Shown piece after piece: positions 23,521 to 37,330 of a stretch of DNA of 64,000 nt (positions within the stretch are counted from its first letter, which is position 1; each line of letters begins with the position of its first letter). A program made the position numbers and the translations under genes. The notes beneath the pieces were generated by a model that saw only the letters and a list, made by a program, of their open reading frames with translations, searched no databases and had not been told where the DNA came from. This stretch comes from Ophthalmolycus amberensis (taxonomy: Eukaryota > Chordata > Actinopteri > Perciformes > Zoarcidae). The stretch lies in assembly GCA_024529925.1 (NCBI GenBank), contig JAFEUB010001474.1:529501-593500 (forward strand), in the 5' to 3' direction.

Positions 23521-24194
23521 GTGCTTTAGCATTATTTTTACTTCCTCGTTCATGATTACGTGGATGACACACAAAACCATTTCGTGGGATATCAACGAAT
23601 TAACGCGCATTTTTTCCCGTATGTATATTTCATACCAATGCTGAAGTAAGCTCCCGTAATGTCCTCGATAAAACGTGCCGAGGAAAACCGCTTTCCCGAC
23701 CGTTCCTGGCTGAATAAGCACACGGGTCGGGGAATCGACGACCTTCACAAGTCAGCGAGAACGGAGGGGAACGCAGATTGAGAAAAACGCCTGGAGTTCC
23801 TCTGGAGAGGAGTGTGATGCGTGTGAGCAACAGTAGTTCTTCTTTTGAAGTTTCCACTAATTATACAACTACAGAGAACAGTCCCCGAGGCAGAAAGAAT
23901 AGCAATGATCAATGTAACACACACACTGCTGATGGGGGGGGGGGGGTTGTATAAAGATGTCGTCATTCAACAAAAATAACGAGTCCCAACTGAAAACTGA
24001 TGATCTGAAACCAAACTGTCAGTGTCCTCAACTCCTCCACTTGTCTCCTCTCCTCCATCATAAACTGAGAAAAATCCAATCTGTCCCTGGGGTCAAAGGT
24101 TGTGACTCTCCACAGAGTCTAAATGCCTCCGACATGTCTGTACATGTCAATAAAGCGTCATTGAACATACACACACTCACATTTCACACTATAA

Positions 24195-24490
24195 GACATG
24201 ATGAAAAGAAAGACAGAGGAGGAGAATGAGGGATAAATAAGGGAAAAAAGAGGAGGAGATGGAGGAGAGAAACAAGAGGATGTGGCGGGAAATAAAGAGA
24301 GGACCAGAATGAAGAAAAATAAGACAGATGAGGAAATGTAGAAAGTGAAAGAAGAAAGGAGAAGAAAATGAGGAGAAGAAAAGAGCAAACGATGCAAGAA
24401 AAGAAAGAGGAGAAAAGGCGAGGAGGCGAAGGGACTGAACAGTGGGAGGAACTGGAGGAAAAAAAGAAAGGTAGATGGAAACAGAGGGGG
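24195..24490 (+). repeat. polypurine tract
   Basis: Plus-strand AGGAGGA/AAGAAAG-rich, about 300 bp. Confidence 0.85.
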
Positions 24491-24752
24491 TGTTAACACA
24501 CCTCCGTTCGTCTCAGTGAGATGAGATTTTGGGGTGTGAAGGGCGGATTCGTTCCTGCTCGGTGACCCAGCCCCAAAAGCCGAGCCGGCGCTGAGCAGTA
24601 AAGCGTCACTCTCTGCTGAAAATAGACGGGTAGGCTAAATAATAGAGTCAGACACCACAGAAAGAGAGCTGGAAAACAATCTGAATAAGTGCTGAAAATA
24701 ACACTGCAGTCTGCCAGACAGCCGATGATACCGGTGTGCACGCTCACGCACG

Positions 24753-24786
<34 letters not shown>

Positions 24787-25439
24787 CAAACACAAAGCCT
24801 CCATGTTTTTTCTATCACTCCGTCCATTTTCTACAAGCTGTTCTGCATTTATATTGTTTCTGCTGCCTGAATGATCTTTAGGGGAGTTTGGTTTCAGCTC
24901 TGAGGTTTCTACCAGAAATGTGTTTTTTTCTGTGTGCGTGTGCACGTGTGTTATATATAAAAAAGAAATGCACTGTAAATTATAACTTTTACATAAATAG
25001 AGAAAACACAGTGCACTGACGTTCAAAAGATGTAGAGAGGCTCTATATAAAGATAGGAATGAAATCATCATATACATTTATACTCAAACATTAAACTCTG
25101 TCTGAGTTTATAACATCTACATGAAGCACAGTTTTTATTTTTATTTGGTGTCTTTTCGATGCAGTAAGAGCCTTCTGGCATACGTTCAGACAGGAACATT
25201 AAGTCATTGGTCGCATCCAGATCGGCTGATGATCGGCTGACCTACCTGAGTGCTGACCATACACATTGGCTATCATAACCAAGGTTAGGTGTAAACAGTA
25301 GTTCTTTAAATGAACATGTAACGTGATAGCCTCAAACGCCCATATACAGTATATCACATTGTTATCTGTGTTATCTGTGGGTGGTGTGCTTGTCCACACA
25401 TTTCTTCATTTGCCTGTTAATGTCAGTGCCGACAGACTA

Positions 25440-25715
25440 AACACAGTGTTAACACAGTCTGTGTGCAGCAGTCTGTAGTCCGCTTACGGTCAAGAAAACA
25501 AAAAGGCGCGTTGTGCTGGTTAATGACAATGTATTGCCTGTACTCGAAATATGACTGTAGTTGGGGACCAGCGAGTGGCATTCTGTGGCAAACATTGCCA
25601 TGACATAGTTAGACCTCTGGTTGATACAATATTTAGAACGACATAGACACAAGCTTTTTTACATTGTTAGTGATATATATCCTCATATCGCCCAGTCCTA
25701 CTATCTAATCCGATG
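25440..25715. mobile_element. end fragment of a DNA transposon (GGGCGATAT terminal type)
   Basis: The right end reads GATATATATCCTCATATCGC followed by CCAGTCCTA, the complement of the TAGGACTGGGCGATAT-type terminal repeat common in fish. No partner terminus was found nearby. A short piece of similar text (GGGCTGGGCGATATTGATAT) lies at 4988-5010. Confidence 0.5.
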
Positions 25716-26291
25716 CTGCTTTCTGCTAACGCGGCTGTTGCTAACTGCTACTGCTTAACGTTTACACTACGACTTCTGTTGACTGCTCTGCTGCAGTCGA
25801 CAGCTGGTGATGTCTGCTACCACTGCTGACCACTGCTGCTGCCTGCTAGTGCAAACTGCTGCTGCTTCTTACTGCTACTGCTGCTGCTGAACTGCAGAGA
25901 CAAATAGCAGGGCCTCGTTAGTTTCTGTTGTACAAATGAAAAAGTAAAATCCAATACAACTTAACTTTAGCTCACACTGCAAGGGTTTATACCAACACAG
26001 TCTTTAGTGCTAATGCAGTCTAACATTAAGGAGGACCTCCGGTATTTCAAACAGGTACAGACAAAATCTCTTTGGCTCATTTTTCTGATAAATATTCTCC
26101 GTATGCCCCTCTCCCTCTTCCTCACTCTCTTTTTTAACCTCTATTTATGCAGAAGAGGACTGCTGAGCTCATTCACTCGCTTCAGCTTCACTCTGCTTCA
26201 CATTCATACTGCCTCTCCCCCTCACTCTCTCTCTTTCTCTGCACTCAATTTCAGGGCTCATTTCAGCCAGCTGCCGTTAAAAACGTCTGTG

Positions 26292-26293
<2 letters not shown>

Positions 26294-26338
<45 letters not shown>
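26294..26338. repeat. (CA)n microsatellite
   Basis: Pure run of about 22 CA units. Confidence 0.97.
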
Positions 26339-26339
<1 letters not shown>

Positions 26340-26994
26340 CTCTCTGCCCTCTAGTTTTAAATTCCTTTAAAATGGATACTTATTCCTGTAAATCTCCACC
26401 ACTGGGGCTGTGGGTGTCTGAGTAAAATCTCCAGAATCTTGAGTGTGTATGGGTGTGTGTGCACAGTGGGTGTGTGTGCACAGTGAGTGTGTGTGCACAG
26501 TGGGTGTGCGTGCACAGTTTAACTGAACTGACCTGAAGTTGGAAACTGACTTTAATGGATGAAAGTTGAATAAAGGCACGTAGAAGAAACATATACTAGA
26601 GGTTGAGTAGAATACACAGCACTTTAATGAGAGAGCATCTTCTTTTGACATTTCATCATTGTTGTCTAAAAGCTACTAAAACACATGAGTGAAGCTAACT
26701 GTTGCCCTGTGTTACATGCTCCTTCATTACCATGAGCCCACACGTTACAATGTATTTTCACTCACTAGATCATCAAATGTGAATAAACCCTCCGCTGAAA
26801 ATAGTCCTTAACACCGCTTTGTATCCTCCGGTTTGAGTAATGTTTCATAAAAACACCAGTGCCCAGCTGTTTTAGGCGATTAGTTACCCTTTATGAACAA
26901 TAAAGCAATATATTTGTGGGGATTTTTAAGGATTTATATCTGCGTAGGGAAGTCAATGTATTAAGAGAAGGACAATCCAGCAACCTCTGCTTCT

Positions 26995-27260
26995 GACACT
27001 ATGGGATGCATTAAACCTGCATTCTCTCTACTGACTCCTCGGGATGCAAAAAGAAGTCTGGTTGTATAGAAGTCGATGAGAAAATGACCCTACTTCTTAC
27101 TTGATTTATTACCTCAGTAAACATTGTAAACATGAGTTTATTTTTCTTCAATACAGCATGATGTTCATTTAGTAAATTATGGTCCATTTAGAGTTAAATA
27201 GACAGTAAAGCAGATTATGCTTTAGGGCGGGCTTACTGTGATTGACAGGTCGCTACCACA
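26995..27260 (-). repeat. dispersed repeat family R1, copy d
   Basis: Reverse-orientation copy with CTGTCAATCACAGTAAGCCC, the TAAATGAACATCATGCTGTA block and GTTTACAATGTTTACTGAGG on the minus strand. It lacks the 5' third and the GAAACTAGAGATTGA block. Confidence 0.85.
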
Positions 27261-29337
27261 GCGTTGTCCAGACTGGGAGTTGTCTATGCTGTATATGTTG
27301 GACTGTTCCTTCACCGTACCGAAGGCACTGTGAGGCATGGGGTGTGTAAGTGTCGTCTAATGTGTTGTGAAAGCTCTGTGTGTGCCTGTGAATGGAAACT
27401 GCCCATGACAGTGTGTGTGTGTGTGTGTGTGTGTGTCTTTCTACCTTTGTAATGATTCACTTTGAAAGCTGAGAGTGTGTGTATGTACATTGGCTGAACC
27501 TGGTGTGTGTTTCCAGTAAAAGCTCTGTGTTACAGTCAGTAATTCCAGGTGTTTTTAGTGCAAAGTGGCATTTTCTGTGTCTGAAGCCCTGAAGGTTTTT
27601 TACTGTGAAAGTAGGAAACACAGCTCACACACCGAACTCTGAGACCCTCATCAATGCCAAAAAAGCCAAGCCCACACCGCGGTGACCTCGGAGGGCTGAG
27701 CTAACAGCATGATCAGCCTGTGATAATCACTGCTTCTTCCAGTGTAGACCACCGTGATACACCTTAATACGCTCCAGAGTGCTGTTAGCGTTCATCACAA
27801 CATAATACACCAAAGGTCCAAAATACCAGTCTGAAAAAGCCAAATTTAGTGCATCGTCAGCAAAGAAAGGAAACTGTCTCCTAAGATATACATCTATATA
27901 CAACTTAGATGCAACAGCAAAGTCTCAAATTATTCATACTGAAAAAAAATTAAATTCCAATGTATTGTTTTCCTACAATTTCAGCCTGTGAGAACTAAAG
28001 TGTGAATTGTAATGCTAAAAAATGTTTTAACAGGCTAAAGTGTAAATATCCTTATTTAAAGCAACACAAAACACCACCGTTGCCAGTGAACATAAGAAAT
28101 ACAAAATGATGTTTACTTCAAAATGCAGCTGGCATAACCATTTCTTAAAATATAAAAACAGATCAATAAAGTTGGACATATAACGTCACAGTAGTCTTTG
28201 TCTTATATCTAACTAACAGCCCCTGCTTTAAATAGACCTCAACGCAATACCTCTCTTAAATTGGAGTAATTGGAGTTTTATCAATTTCCCCCAACTTATA
28301 AGTGGCTAAAACTATTTCTTGCCATTGTGTGAGTTTGCGTTTGCAGCACTTTGCACATACTTCATTTTCTGAGCTGATGGGTAGTGGGATGTCCTACTGC
28401 TGGATGTGTCGTGGTCCTGGTTCAGGACTCAGCATCGTCCATCACGGGTCACTGTCAGGTGTTATCACACACAGCGGTCATCTCATCGAAAGGTCAACGT
28501 TTTAACTGACTGCATTTGAATGTAGCGGCGAGCAGATCAGAGGTAACACTGCTAAGTGTCTCCACTGGTCATATGTCCCACGTGAGCTGACCTCAGAGAC
28601 TAATGCTGGGGAAACCGCTATGTTCTTGTCTTTCACAATGGTCCCATAGTAATCATCATAATTATATGACCAGTAGTAGTGCAGAAAGAGTGAATACATG
28701 TATTAATACTAAATGATATGAAGGATTTTTGCTGCTTGGTGTCCCAGAGCGTAACGTGGAAACAGATTCATGGTGCTTTATCTCACTTCCTCTCATGGGG
28801 TTTTTTTTTTGCCTCAGATTCTCCCTATCTCCGCTTTCTACCAGATGTAAAGCCTTCTCCTCTTATCTCACTCTACATTTTAATACCTCATGTTTTGAAA
28901 CCACAAAATCATAGACTGACAGCGTAAGATAAAATAAAATGAATCATAGCAGGAAGTTTGAGTTTCTTGTGGATTTTGACAAACTTTTACAGGAAAGTTA
29001 AGTGTGTCTGGTGACACGGAGACTATTTTGTGTTCTGTTATTGAGAAGAATGGAATGTACCATGTGTGTGTTTGTCACCAGGGGTTGCAAACTGGACTTG
29101 AAGATGGATTTTCATAGAATAATGTGAGCATCTTTTGTGTGGAACGGTCAGAAAAAGCTGCTTAATTCCTCCCATACTCTTTAGATCTATTGTTTGTAGC
29201 ATTGTGGTTCCCTGGATAGGTACTGGACAAAGAGCGGTGGAATGGAAAAAGCGAAGCGAGCCAAAATTGTGTCCCTGAAAAAACAATTTTTTTATATTTT
29301 TTTGACTGAATGCATCCATCTCTTTGCTTGAGCACCA

Positions 29338-29860
29338 CTATAAATATGCATGTAAAGGAGCAGGTGCCGCTGTCATCCAGGAATGATCCACTGCAGAGTT
29401 CGCGGTGAGACAAAATCATTGACTGAATATTTTTAAGAATGACGGAAAAATCTGAAGGCCAACCGTCATTTGGATGGACTGGAGACCTTGGGGCGCGTGC
29501 AGCTGCGCCACTGGTGCAGAAGGAACACATGCATGCGGGATCCCCCCCCCCCCCCCCCTGTTAAAGATTGAAAAGTGCTTGCAGGATCGAGAAATCCCAC
29601 GTTTAGAGAGTCTGGTGAGTCCCGTCTCCACGTGGCAGCAGAACAAAACTGAAACGGCCAAGAGAAGCAAAGATGGAAAAACCATTCATCCGCGTCGTGT
29701 GCGTTGACACGAAAAGTGACCGCACAGCCGGTGTGGAGTCTCTGTTCATCTTTCCTTTTCTGTGCCCTTATAAATGCATAATCTACAAGTTTGTTCTGTG
29801 TAACAAAACATTCTGCTTCAATATTATCAATGTTTAGCCTGCTTACTCTCCCACTTGCTG

Positions 29861-29903
<43 letters not shown>

Positions 29904-30385
29904 GGGGACAGACATTCAATGCTTCTAACGCAGCCACTGATCCCCTGCCCGCAGTAAATGATCTGCAGTCATCCAGGAATTATCCATTGCCCCGTGTAAA
30001 CCAACGAGCATGCATGAACGAGCAGTCCGCTGCGCTCGTCCAGAACTTATCAACTGTCCTGTACAAATGAGCACAAATTGCAGCTGTCGGGGAGCAATGC
30101 GATGACTTGTATAAATGAGCTCGAGCTGCAGTCGTGCAGCAATGATCCACTACCTCGTAGAAACCAGCACAAGCTGGAGGTGTCCAGAAATGATCCATTG
30201 CTGTATAAATAAGATAAAGCTACAGTCATCCAGGATCCCCCCCCCGCTCTGTCTAAATGAGCACAAGATGCAGCCGTCCAGGGATTACCCACTGCCCTGA
30301 GTTTACAAGCCACGAGCTGCAGGTGTCCAGGAATTATCCACGGCCCCGGGACAAATGAGCAGGGCCTGTGATGGATGAACCTCCA
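29338..30385. repeat. decayed minisatellite, roughly 48-bp unit
   Basis: Eight diverged units between 29960 and 30370 share the frame GTCCAGGAATTATCCACTGC, then CCTGTATAAATGAGCACAAG and CTGCAG. One more, isolated unit (GCTGTCATCCAGGAATGATC) is at 29375. A C run, a (CA)n tract and other sequence at 29530-29930 separate it from the main block. Unit identity is only moderate, so the array is old. Confidence 0.75.
29862..29901. repeat. (CA)n microsatellite
   Basis: Pure run of about 20 CA units inside the stretch that separates the isolated decayed minisatellite unit from its main block. Confidence 0.95.
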
Positions 30386-31984
30386 GAGCTGCAGAGAGCA
30401 ACTGAACTCCGTCGAATTTGAAAACAGAGCGAGTGAAACAATAATTTGTCTTTTAACATTTGTTGGACCTCTGCTCTCTTTGAACAGCGGGATTCGTTCA
30501 ATACGTGAAGAGGACGTACAGACACACACACACACACACACACACTTCCTCTTTCTTCCTCCTGCTGAGTGATGATGAAGGGGCTGATGGGAAGGTGTTT
30601 CATCATAAAGGGATCAATGTTGGAAGTGACAACACACACCCATACGCTCTCACACACACTCACCCCCACACACACACACAGCGGGGTGGCAGGTTTAGGT
30701 GTAGGCGGCGAGGTACAAACTCCAACCTCTAACCAATCGATAGGCGAGGACGAGCACACACACACAGTATATGGATGACCTTCCACTTCCTCAGATCAAT
30801 AGAGGCCGACGTCGCAAAAATTGCTGGGAGAGGAGAGGAGATAAATATTTTCCTCCCGCCTTCTGTCTCTCCCTCTCACTTCGTCGTGGGTTTGTATGCA
30901 GAGCGAGAGAGATTTTTATGGAAGAGAGGGGAAGATTGATCTGATGGGAGATTATGATTATGAGAAGAAACTTGGGGGGTGGAAGCCAAACTAAAGCAGT
31001 GAACCAAAACAGACCGCCAACATCATATGAATAACGTTCGTGACATTCGATGACTTCTCAGGACGCCGCTTGAAACAACATGAGGCATATTACTACGTTG
31101 CATATTGTGGAGCTGAAATCTTCTACCAGTTTGATTTTGGTTCAGTTTTTCTGACATTCTATGCATTTGTATTTGTCCTCACCCGACATATAAGCTGCCA
31201 GAAAATAATGACAGAGCCTCTAAAACAACAACATTTACCAATCCAGTGAGAATCACTCAGAACATTCCAAAAGAACACTTCAAGGTAGAAAAAATACTGT
31301 TTCACTTCATATAAATCCAATGGGACGAATTAAACAATAATACAGTAAAAATGTATTTCTCATTGACAGTCTATGCATGCCAGTGTAAATCACTGACAGT
31401 GTTGATATTATTAAATAAAACATGCCGCTGTATGATTCCAGAGGACTGCATTCGTTAAAGTGAGCAGTGGAATCATAAAATATGCTGGTGGCCCCACAAA
31501 CTTCTCATTTATGAAAGAAAGTATGGGCTGACGGTGACAACCGTAAAAGAAAAAGAAGAAGACAAAAAAACACCACGTCCATCTTCCAACTCAACCTTAA
31601 CATAACTACACACCTGTAGAGTTTTCTGCATCTCTCACAAAGGCTCTCAAAGGCTGGTGCAACACTGTGTTGCCCCCCCCCCCCCCCCCCCCCATCTCTC
31701 TCTCCATATCAAACAGGTGTTATTGAGCAGGATTTTATTGAATGCGTCCTCTTCAGGTGCTTTGAAGATGTATCTGGGCGTCACTGACAATCGTCACTGA
31801 CAATTGAAATGAAATTGAAATGACACACGGCAGACAGCGCGATGCTGCCGTGTTTTGATTTGTTTTGTTGTTTTGGAGGCGTGGGAGAGAGTCAGACCGG
31901 GACCTGTCGGTCACTCAAAACCTGTCTGTCAGGAGGAGGAGGAGGGACATGGAGAGCCGCAGAAAGAGGGCAGGTGGCACCTTG

Positions 31985-32115
31985 TATGGCAGCCCCTGTC
32001 ATCAGTGTATGAATGGGTGTGAATGGGTGAATGACGACATGTAGTGTTAAAGCGCTTTGAGTGGTCAGAAGGCTAGAAAAGCGCTGTACAAGTACAGTCC
32101 GTTTACCATTTATCA
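31985..32115 (+). repeat. teleost dispersed repeat (GTGTGAATGGGTGAATGA type)
   Basis: GTATGAATGGGTGTGAATGG, TAGTGTTAAAGCGCTTTGAG, TGGTCAGAAGGCTAGAAAAG and CGCTGTACAAGTACAGTCCG, ending TTTACCATTTAT. This is a very common fish repeat tail. Confidence 0.75.
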
Positions 32116-32699
32116 ACTTTAGCAGCGTGCTGTGTTCAGCAAAGAAAAGCTGTCACAATCTTTGGTGCACTTCCTGCTCGGAACTTAGCTACTGTTATTG
32201 TTTACACACTGCTTATGAAAGCTAAATTGTAGGGTCTATTATACAAGAGCTAAATATGTCTTCATACAGCGCTTTGTTTGTTTGACCCCTCGGTCAACCG
32301 CAACCTCCTCCCTACGCGGACTCTTTAAACGAAATCACCGGCCGTGGCTCAGGATTACATACAAATTGATTACATGTGTTATACACAAATAACGTGTAAC
32401 TCTTTCGTCTGTAAAGCCATGAACAGTGAGAACAACAGTGAGCCGTGCGGTCAGAGGCTGGCTTCCGATTACAGGGGTCATTTTATCCAATACAAGCATT
32501 GAGCATGAATGCAGCATCATAGCAGACTCATCCATCAGTCTGGACGCTCACAGGAAGAGAAACAACACTTGCTTTCTTACATTCTAGAGAATTATCTCTT
32601 TTTGTTTTCTGATCATGGGATCATAAAATATTTTCATCAAATCACTCAATAAATGTAATAACAGGAGAGGGATCATAGTGTGTTTTGGTATAATAAAAA

Positions 32700-32940
32700 G
32701 AGTACACACACACACACACACACTGGTCTTCTTTTCTGTGCTCTCAGGCAAACACTTAATATGTATCTTTACCTGTCACACACATCATCATCATCATCAG
32801 GTCCTCACAGGATAGAAGATGGGAGACGAGAGGAGGCTGCCGTCACCATGGCAACAGACAGAGAGTCCCAAACCCCCACCCTTCACACACACACACACAC
32901 ACGCACACACACATTCCTGTTGTAAAGCGGGGGTGGAGTA

Positions 32941-32987
<47 letters not shown>

Positions 32988-33070
32988 GAGAGAGTGGAGG
33001 TGACGGAGTAAAGCATTTCTCTGTGTGTGAGAGATAAGGTGTGTGTGTGTGTGTGTGTGTGTGTGTAAGG
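32700..33070. repeat. cluster of CA and GT runs
   Basis: (CA)n at 32704-32723 and 32885-32913, then (GT)n at 32942-32985 and 33040-33066. CA runs on the left and GT runs on the right make an imperfect inverted pair able to fold back. Confidence 0.9.
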
Positions 33071-33376
33071 TCAGACGCTTACTCTGGAATACAAATCTGT
33101 CATGGCTGACACACTTCCTCCTCTCTCTCTTACTCGCCCTGCCCTTCGCTTGACCCTCCCGTCGCTTACTCTCTTGTTTTTCCTCTCCGTCTCGCTCTCC
33201 CTCCATCTTTTCCACAGAGTTGTGTCGGGGTGATTTCATTTTGTCATCTCTTATTCTCGGCCCTTTTCATCGTTCTCTGTTCTTCCTCCTCCTCATCTGT
33301 TCTTTCAGTCTCTCCTTCTCCATCCATCCTGATCCTCCCTCTACCTCTTCTCCTCCAGATGCCTTAAAACAATCTA

Positions 33377-33488
<112 letters not shown>

Positions 33489-34279
33489 ACGTCAACTTCC
33501 ATCAGGGGTGTTCGAACATAAGAAGAGAGCATGAAAAGAATAAAGAAAGATACGATACGGAAATGCTTAATTTAACAGGAGAGGAAAAGAAAGCGAGACA
33601 AAAAGAGAAATTAATATGTTTTAATTAATTTGTATTGTTATGTCTCACCATACATTGTTTTCCTCAGTGAGTTAGCTGTGGGCTACATCTTGGGCCCCTC
33701 TGTGTTTATCAGCCTGTATTTGTCATTTCTTTGGCATATTGGAACCATTACAAGTATGTCAAATGATCTTTTATCTCTTCCTGTTTGCACCGTAGCCATG
33801 GCTGAACAAACAACTAGCACTTTGATAGTGAAACTAACTTGAAAGACCTGATGAGGAGCGTCTTTTTGTCAAGTGGATAACAAGAGAAATAATATCTTTG
33901 GGAAATGTAACTCACGCTGGAATTGTGAGAAGAAAAAATAATAATTCCTAACTAATCATGCTGACAAAATCATACGTGAAATGGGCAGGGCTGTTCTTTG
34001 AAGGTCCCACTCTATTTTATCGAGCACATTAGGGCGCGTGTGCAATGTTTGGTTTTGACACGTCTGGACTATTAAGGAGGATCTGGAGCTTCAGATAACT
34101 CAGAATCCACTTGCACGTCTGGTCTCTAAGTGTGTAGGTGATGTCTTATGAATGTCTTATATTAAAAAGGTGTGTTAAGCAAAAGCATCGTAACTGAAGA
34201 CTGATGTTCGACTAAAGAGAGGCTTCTGCCCGCTGCAGGAGGCTAACAGCATTTTAAGAAGCTCCGGAGCCTGCAGGTG

Positions 34280-34705
34280 GAACCACAGACTGCATATAAG
34301 AACTGGACGTTCAGCGATTCTGCCGTCGCCATCTTGGATTACGGCAGTCGCCATGTTGGTTTTTTTGCAACCAATGAACGGAAGTTACCATACCTGGAAT
34401 GTGGAGGTGTGATGTAGAGACGCCGTATACGTCTCTGGTAGCGGCAGCAACCTGTCAATCACACTAAGCCAGCCCTAAAACATACTCTGCTTTATGGTCT
34501 GTTTGACTCTAAATGGACCATAATTTACCAAATGAACATCATGCTGTATTGAAGAAGACTTGAAACTAGAGATTGAAACCATAAACTCATGTTTACAATA
34601 TTTACTGAGGTAATAAATCAAGAGAGAAGTAGAGTCACTTTCTCATTGACTTAGTCGCCCCCTGCTGGTCAGTAGAGAGAATGTTTGTTTTAAGACATTT
34701 CCGCG
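34280..34705 (+). repeat. dispersed repeat family R1, copy e
   Basis: Carries GATGTAGAGACGCCGTATAC, GCTTTATGGTCTGTTTGACT, GACTTGAAACTAGAGATTGA and CCCCCTGCTGGTCAGTAGAG in the same order as copy c, with about 25 bp missing before the last block. It is followed at once by the (AAAT)n array. Confidence 0.87.
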
Positions 34706-34742
34706 ACAGTAAAATAGATGAAACAATCAAAACAATCTATAC

Positions 34743-34948
<206 letters not shown>

Positions 34949-34959
34949 CCAGTCTGTAA

Positions 34960-36130
34960 AAATGGGTTTTAAAAAGTGATTTAAAAGAGATTATTGATTC
35001 TTTGGGCAGGTCATTCCAAAGCGTAGTGGTCCTGATGGCAAAACCACGGTCACCTTTAGTTTTTAGCCTCGGCTTTGGAACAGCCAGAAGGGCCCCACCA
35101 AAGGATAGATTTTTTGACGCGCGTCGAGATTACATACAAAGTCTATGCACAGACGCGATGAGACTGGCCCGCCGCGATTTTGCGATGGCGCGCCGCAAAA
35201 TCGCCAACGCGCAAGTTGAAATTTTTCAACTTCTGCGAAATAATCGCGTGACGCTGTGGCGCGATAGCCTATCAGCGTTGAGTTGCTCCCCCTGTCATCA
35301 CTGACTTCCTGCCGCTGTTGAATCAGGAAATAAATCCTGTAGCCGTCTGTGTTCACCCAGAGCTCCATGATACCTCATATCAATAGAGACCGGACCAAAC
35401 TATGTGTATACATGTGTGTGTGTAAACCATATGGTACAAACAATGAATAGACGCTGCCATATTTACGTCTACGTGACGTTATTGAGTGCTGGTGGAGCTG
35501 CTACGATGTTAGCATAGCCTAGCACCGATCCATCAGAGCTCCATTGAGAAGACAAGTAGCCTACAAATCGGGATCATTACGTAGTTATTTCGGAGTCCCT
35601 TTTTGTCGGAGAAGACAAGTACAAATCGGCATCATTACGTAGTTATTTCGGAGTCCCTTTTTGTTGGTTTATTGCCGTTGAATCACAGCCAAATCTGTTT
35701 ATTTAGTGTTCCTACAGCTGTAGTAAACAGCGACCTGTGGCTTGCTAGACACAGTGAATACAGCTCGATACAATCCACGGAGCTCCTCTGAACAATATTA
35801 TGAGCCAGACATGACGGCGTTTAGTTTCCCGGGATATCTGTGACTTCCACAACACGTAGAAATAGAGGTTATTTTTTCCATGGTTAATGGCGGACAGTTG
35901 AACGGATCCAGGTCTATAAACCACGCACCCTCTCCGGCGATTTTGCGGCGTTTGGTGTGAACACGAATGGCGGCGCGTTGGACGCGATTTTGCGGCACGT
36001 CAAAAAATTGACGCGTTTGGTGTGAACGCAGCATAAGGCTGCGAGCTGGCTCATAAGGGGTTGACATTTCTTCTGTAAATGTAGGGGCCAGACCCAGACG
36101 TGCTTTAAAAGTGATTTGTTAAAGAAAACA
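34960..36130. repeat. dispersed repeat split by Harbinger copy 1
   Basis: The left half (34960-35107) has TTCCAAAGCGTAGTGGTCCT and a GGTCACCTTTAGTTTTTAGC segment; the right half (36037-36130) continues AGGCTGCGAGCTGGCTCATA and ends GTGCTTTAAAAGTGATT. From memory these two pieces are adjacent in a common fish dispersed repeat, so the Harbinger insertion is the younger event. The family name is not certain to me. Confidence 0.55.
35108..36033 (-). mobile_element. PIF/Harbinger-like non-autonomous DNA transposon, copy 1 (one end lost)
   Basis: The same element in inverted orientation to the copy at 52634-53667. The shared core includes AGTTGCTCCCCCTGTCATCA, the segment with AGGAAATAAATCCTGTAGCC, and the same internal duplication (about 35548-35665). 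The right end is intact (TTTGGTGTGAACGCAGCA followed by TAA at 36034-36036). The left end starts abruptly at GATTTTTTGACGCGCGTC and lacks about 23 terminal bases. It sits inside another dispersed repeat whose two halves flank it. Confidence 0.83.
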
Positions 36131-36959
36131 CTATTTCATCATCAAACCACCTCCTCCAGAGAAACCAGATGTTAGTGAGAATGAGGAAGAGGAGGCATTG
36201 AGAGGAGGGAAAGCAACAGTAAGTCAGACCACCTGTGACTACTTTTACTGAAAATCCCATCGCCGCACCAATAAATAGCAACGATAAGTGGCCCCTAGCA
36301 AGAAGACCCTCCTCTGTTTCTCAGTTGTAGTCAATATCCTCCTGGAAAGATGTTGAAACTGAGCATCAATAAAGAAGAATACAGCGCTCTTGGTCATACA
36401 GATGGAAACATTATTAACCATAACATGATAATGCCATGCCGCCATGATAACGGAACGCACAATAACTAATTTCATTTTCAACTTCATCATAGTTCCACTC
36501 AATCTATCTTCCGCGAAAGGTCAAGAAGGAAATGTCTGAGTCCAACAGAAGTCCAAGTAAATCATAATGACTATATCATATTAGCAATTATATTGCTTTG
36601 TGAATCAGACAATGAGAAGGTTAAATGACATGACCGGTTCACGGCAAAAAGACAAGAGAGATAAATGAAACAAAGACAGGACAAGTGAGGACAGAGTGTC
36701 GGAGAGTAAAGACACTCGATCGGGACACTGAGGTCCAACAGAAACAACTGAAAGACACACTGCTACAAACCTGGCTGAGCTACCCGAGGAGGAAGGAAAG
36801 TAGGAAGGAAGGAGGGAAGGAAACAAGGAAACAAGAAAGAAAATACAAATAAGGAAAGAAAGAAGGGGTAAGAGATGATTAAAGAAAAAAAGAAACCAAT
36901 TCCCAAACAACCGAATGACCAAGTGACCAGAGATGTGAACAAGACAGGAAGTAATACAG

Positions 36960-36979
36960 GGGGAGGGAGGGAGGGAGGG

Positions 36980-37018
<39 letters not shown>

Positions 37019-37021
37019 AAG

Positions 37022-37072
<51 letters not shown>

Positions 37073-37126
37073 GTGTGTGTGTGTGTCCTGACCTTCAAGC
37101 AGCCTTATACATTTGCAATTCAGACC

Positions 37127-37203
<77 letters not shown>

Positions 37204-37330
37204 CCGGTATTCATCCACCTGGCTAATTTTTTTGTGACCGATGAAAGTAAAGAGAAGAAAGGAGCAGAGGGATGGGACGGAGGGGGGGCGGGGGGGGGGG
37301 GGGGGGGGGGGGGGGGCGGGGACATGAAGA
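36960..37330. repeat. compound microsatellite: (GGGA)n-(GACA)n-(GATA)n-(GT)n, then (CA)n and a G run
   Basis: (GGGA)n to 36980, (GACA)n to 37017, (GATA)12 to 37072, a GT run to 37087, unique sequence, (CA)n 37130-37202, and a G-rich run broken by single C's at 37280-37320. Confidence 0.95.

Larger units (their letters stand above)
23521..29337. other. dcc 25-kb intron, left-middle unassigned parts
   Basis: Between the listed repeats: a G run (23935-23947), CA runs near 24750-24790, a loose CTGCTA/CTGCTG-rich stretch (25715-25895) and a GTGTGTGTGCACAGTGGG 20-22-bp repeat of four copies (26450-26518). 27265-29337 shows only a short GT run (27411-27436). Confidence 0.5.
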
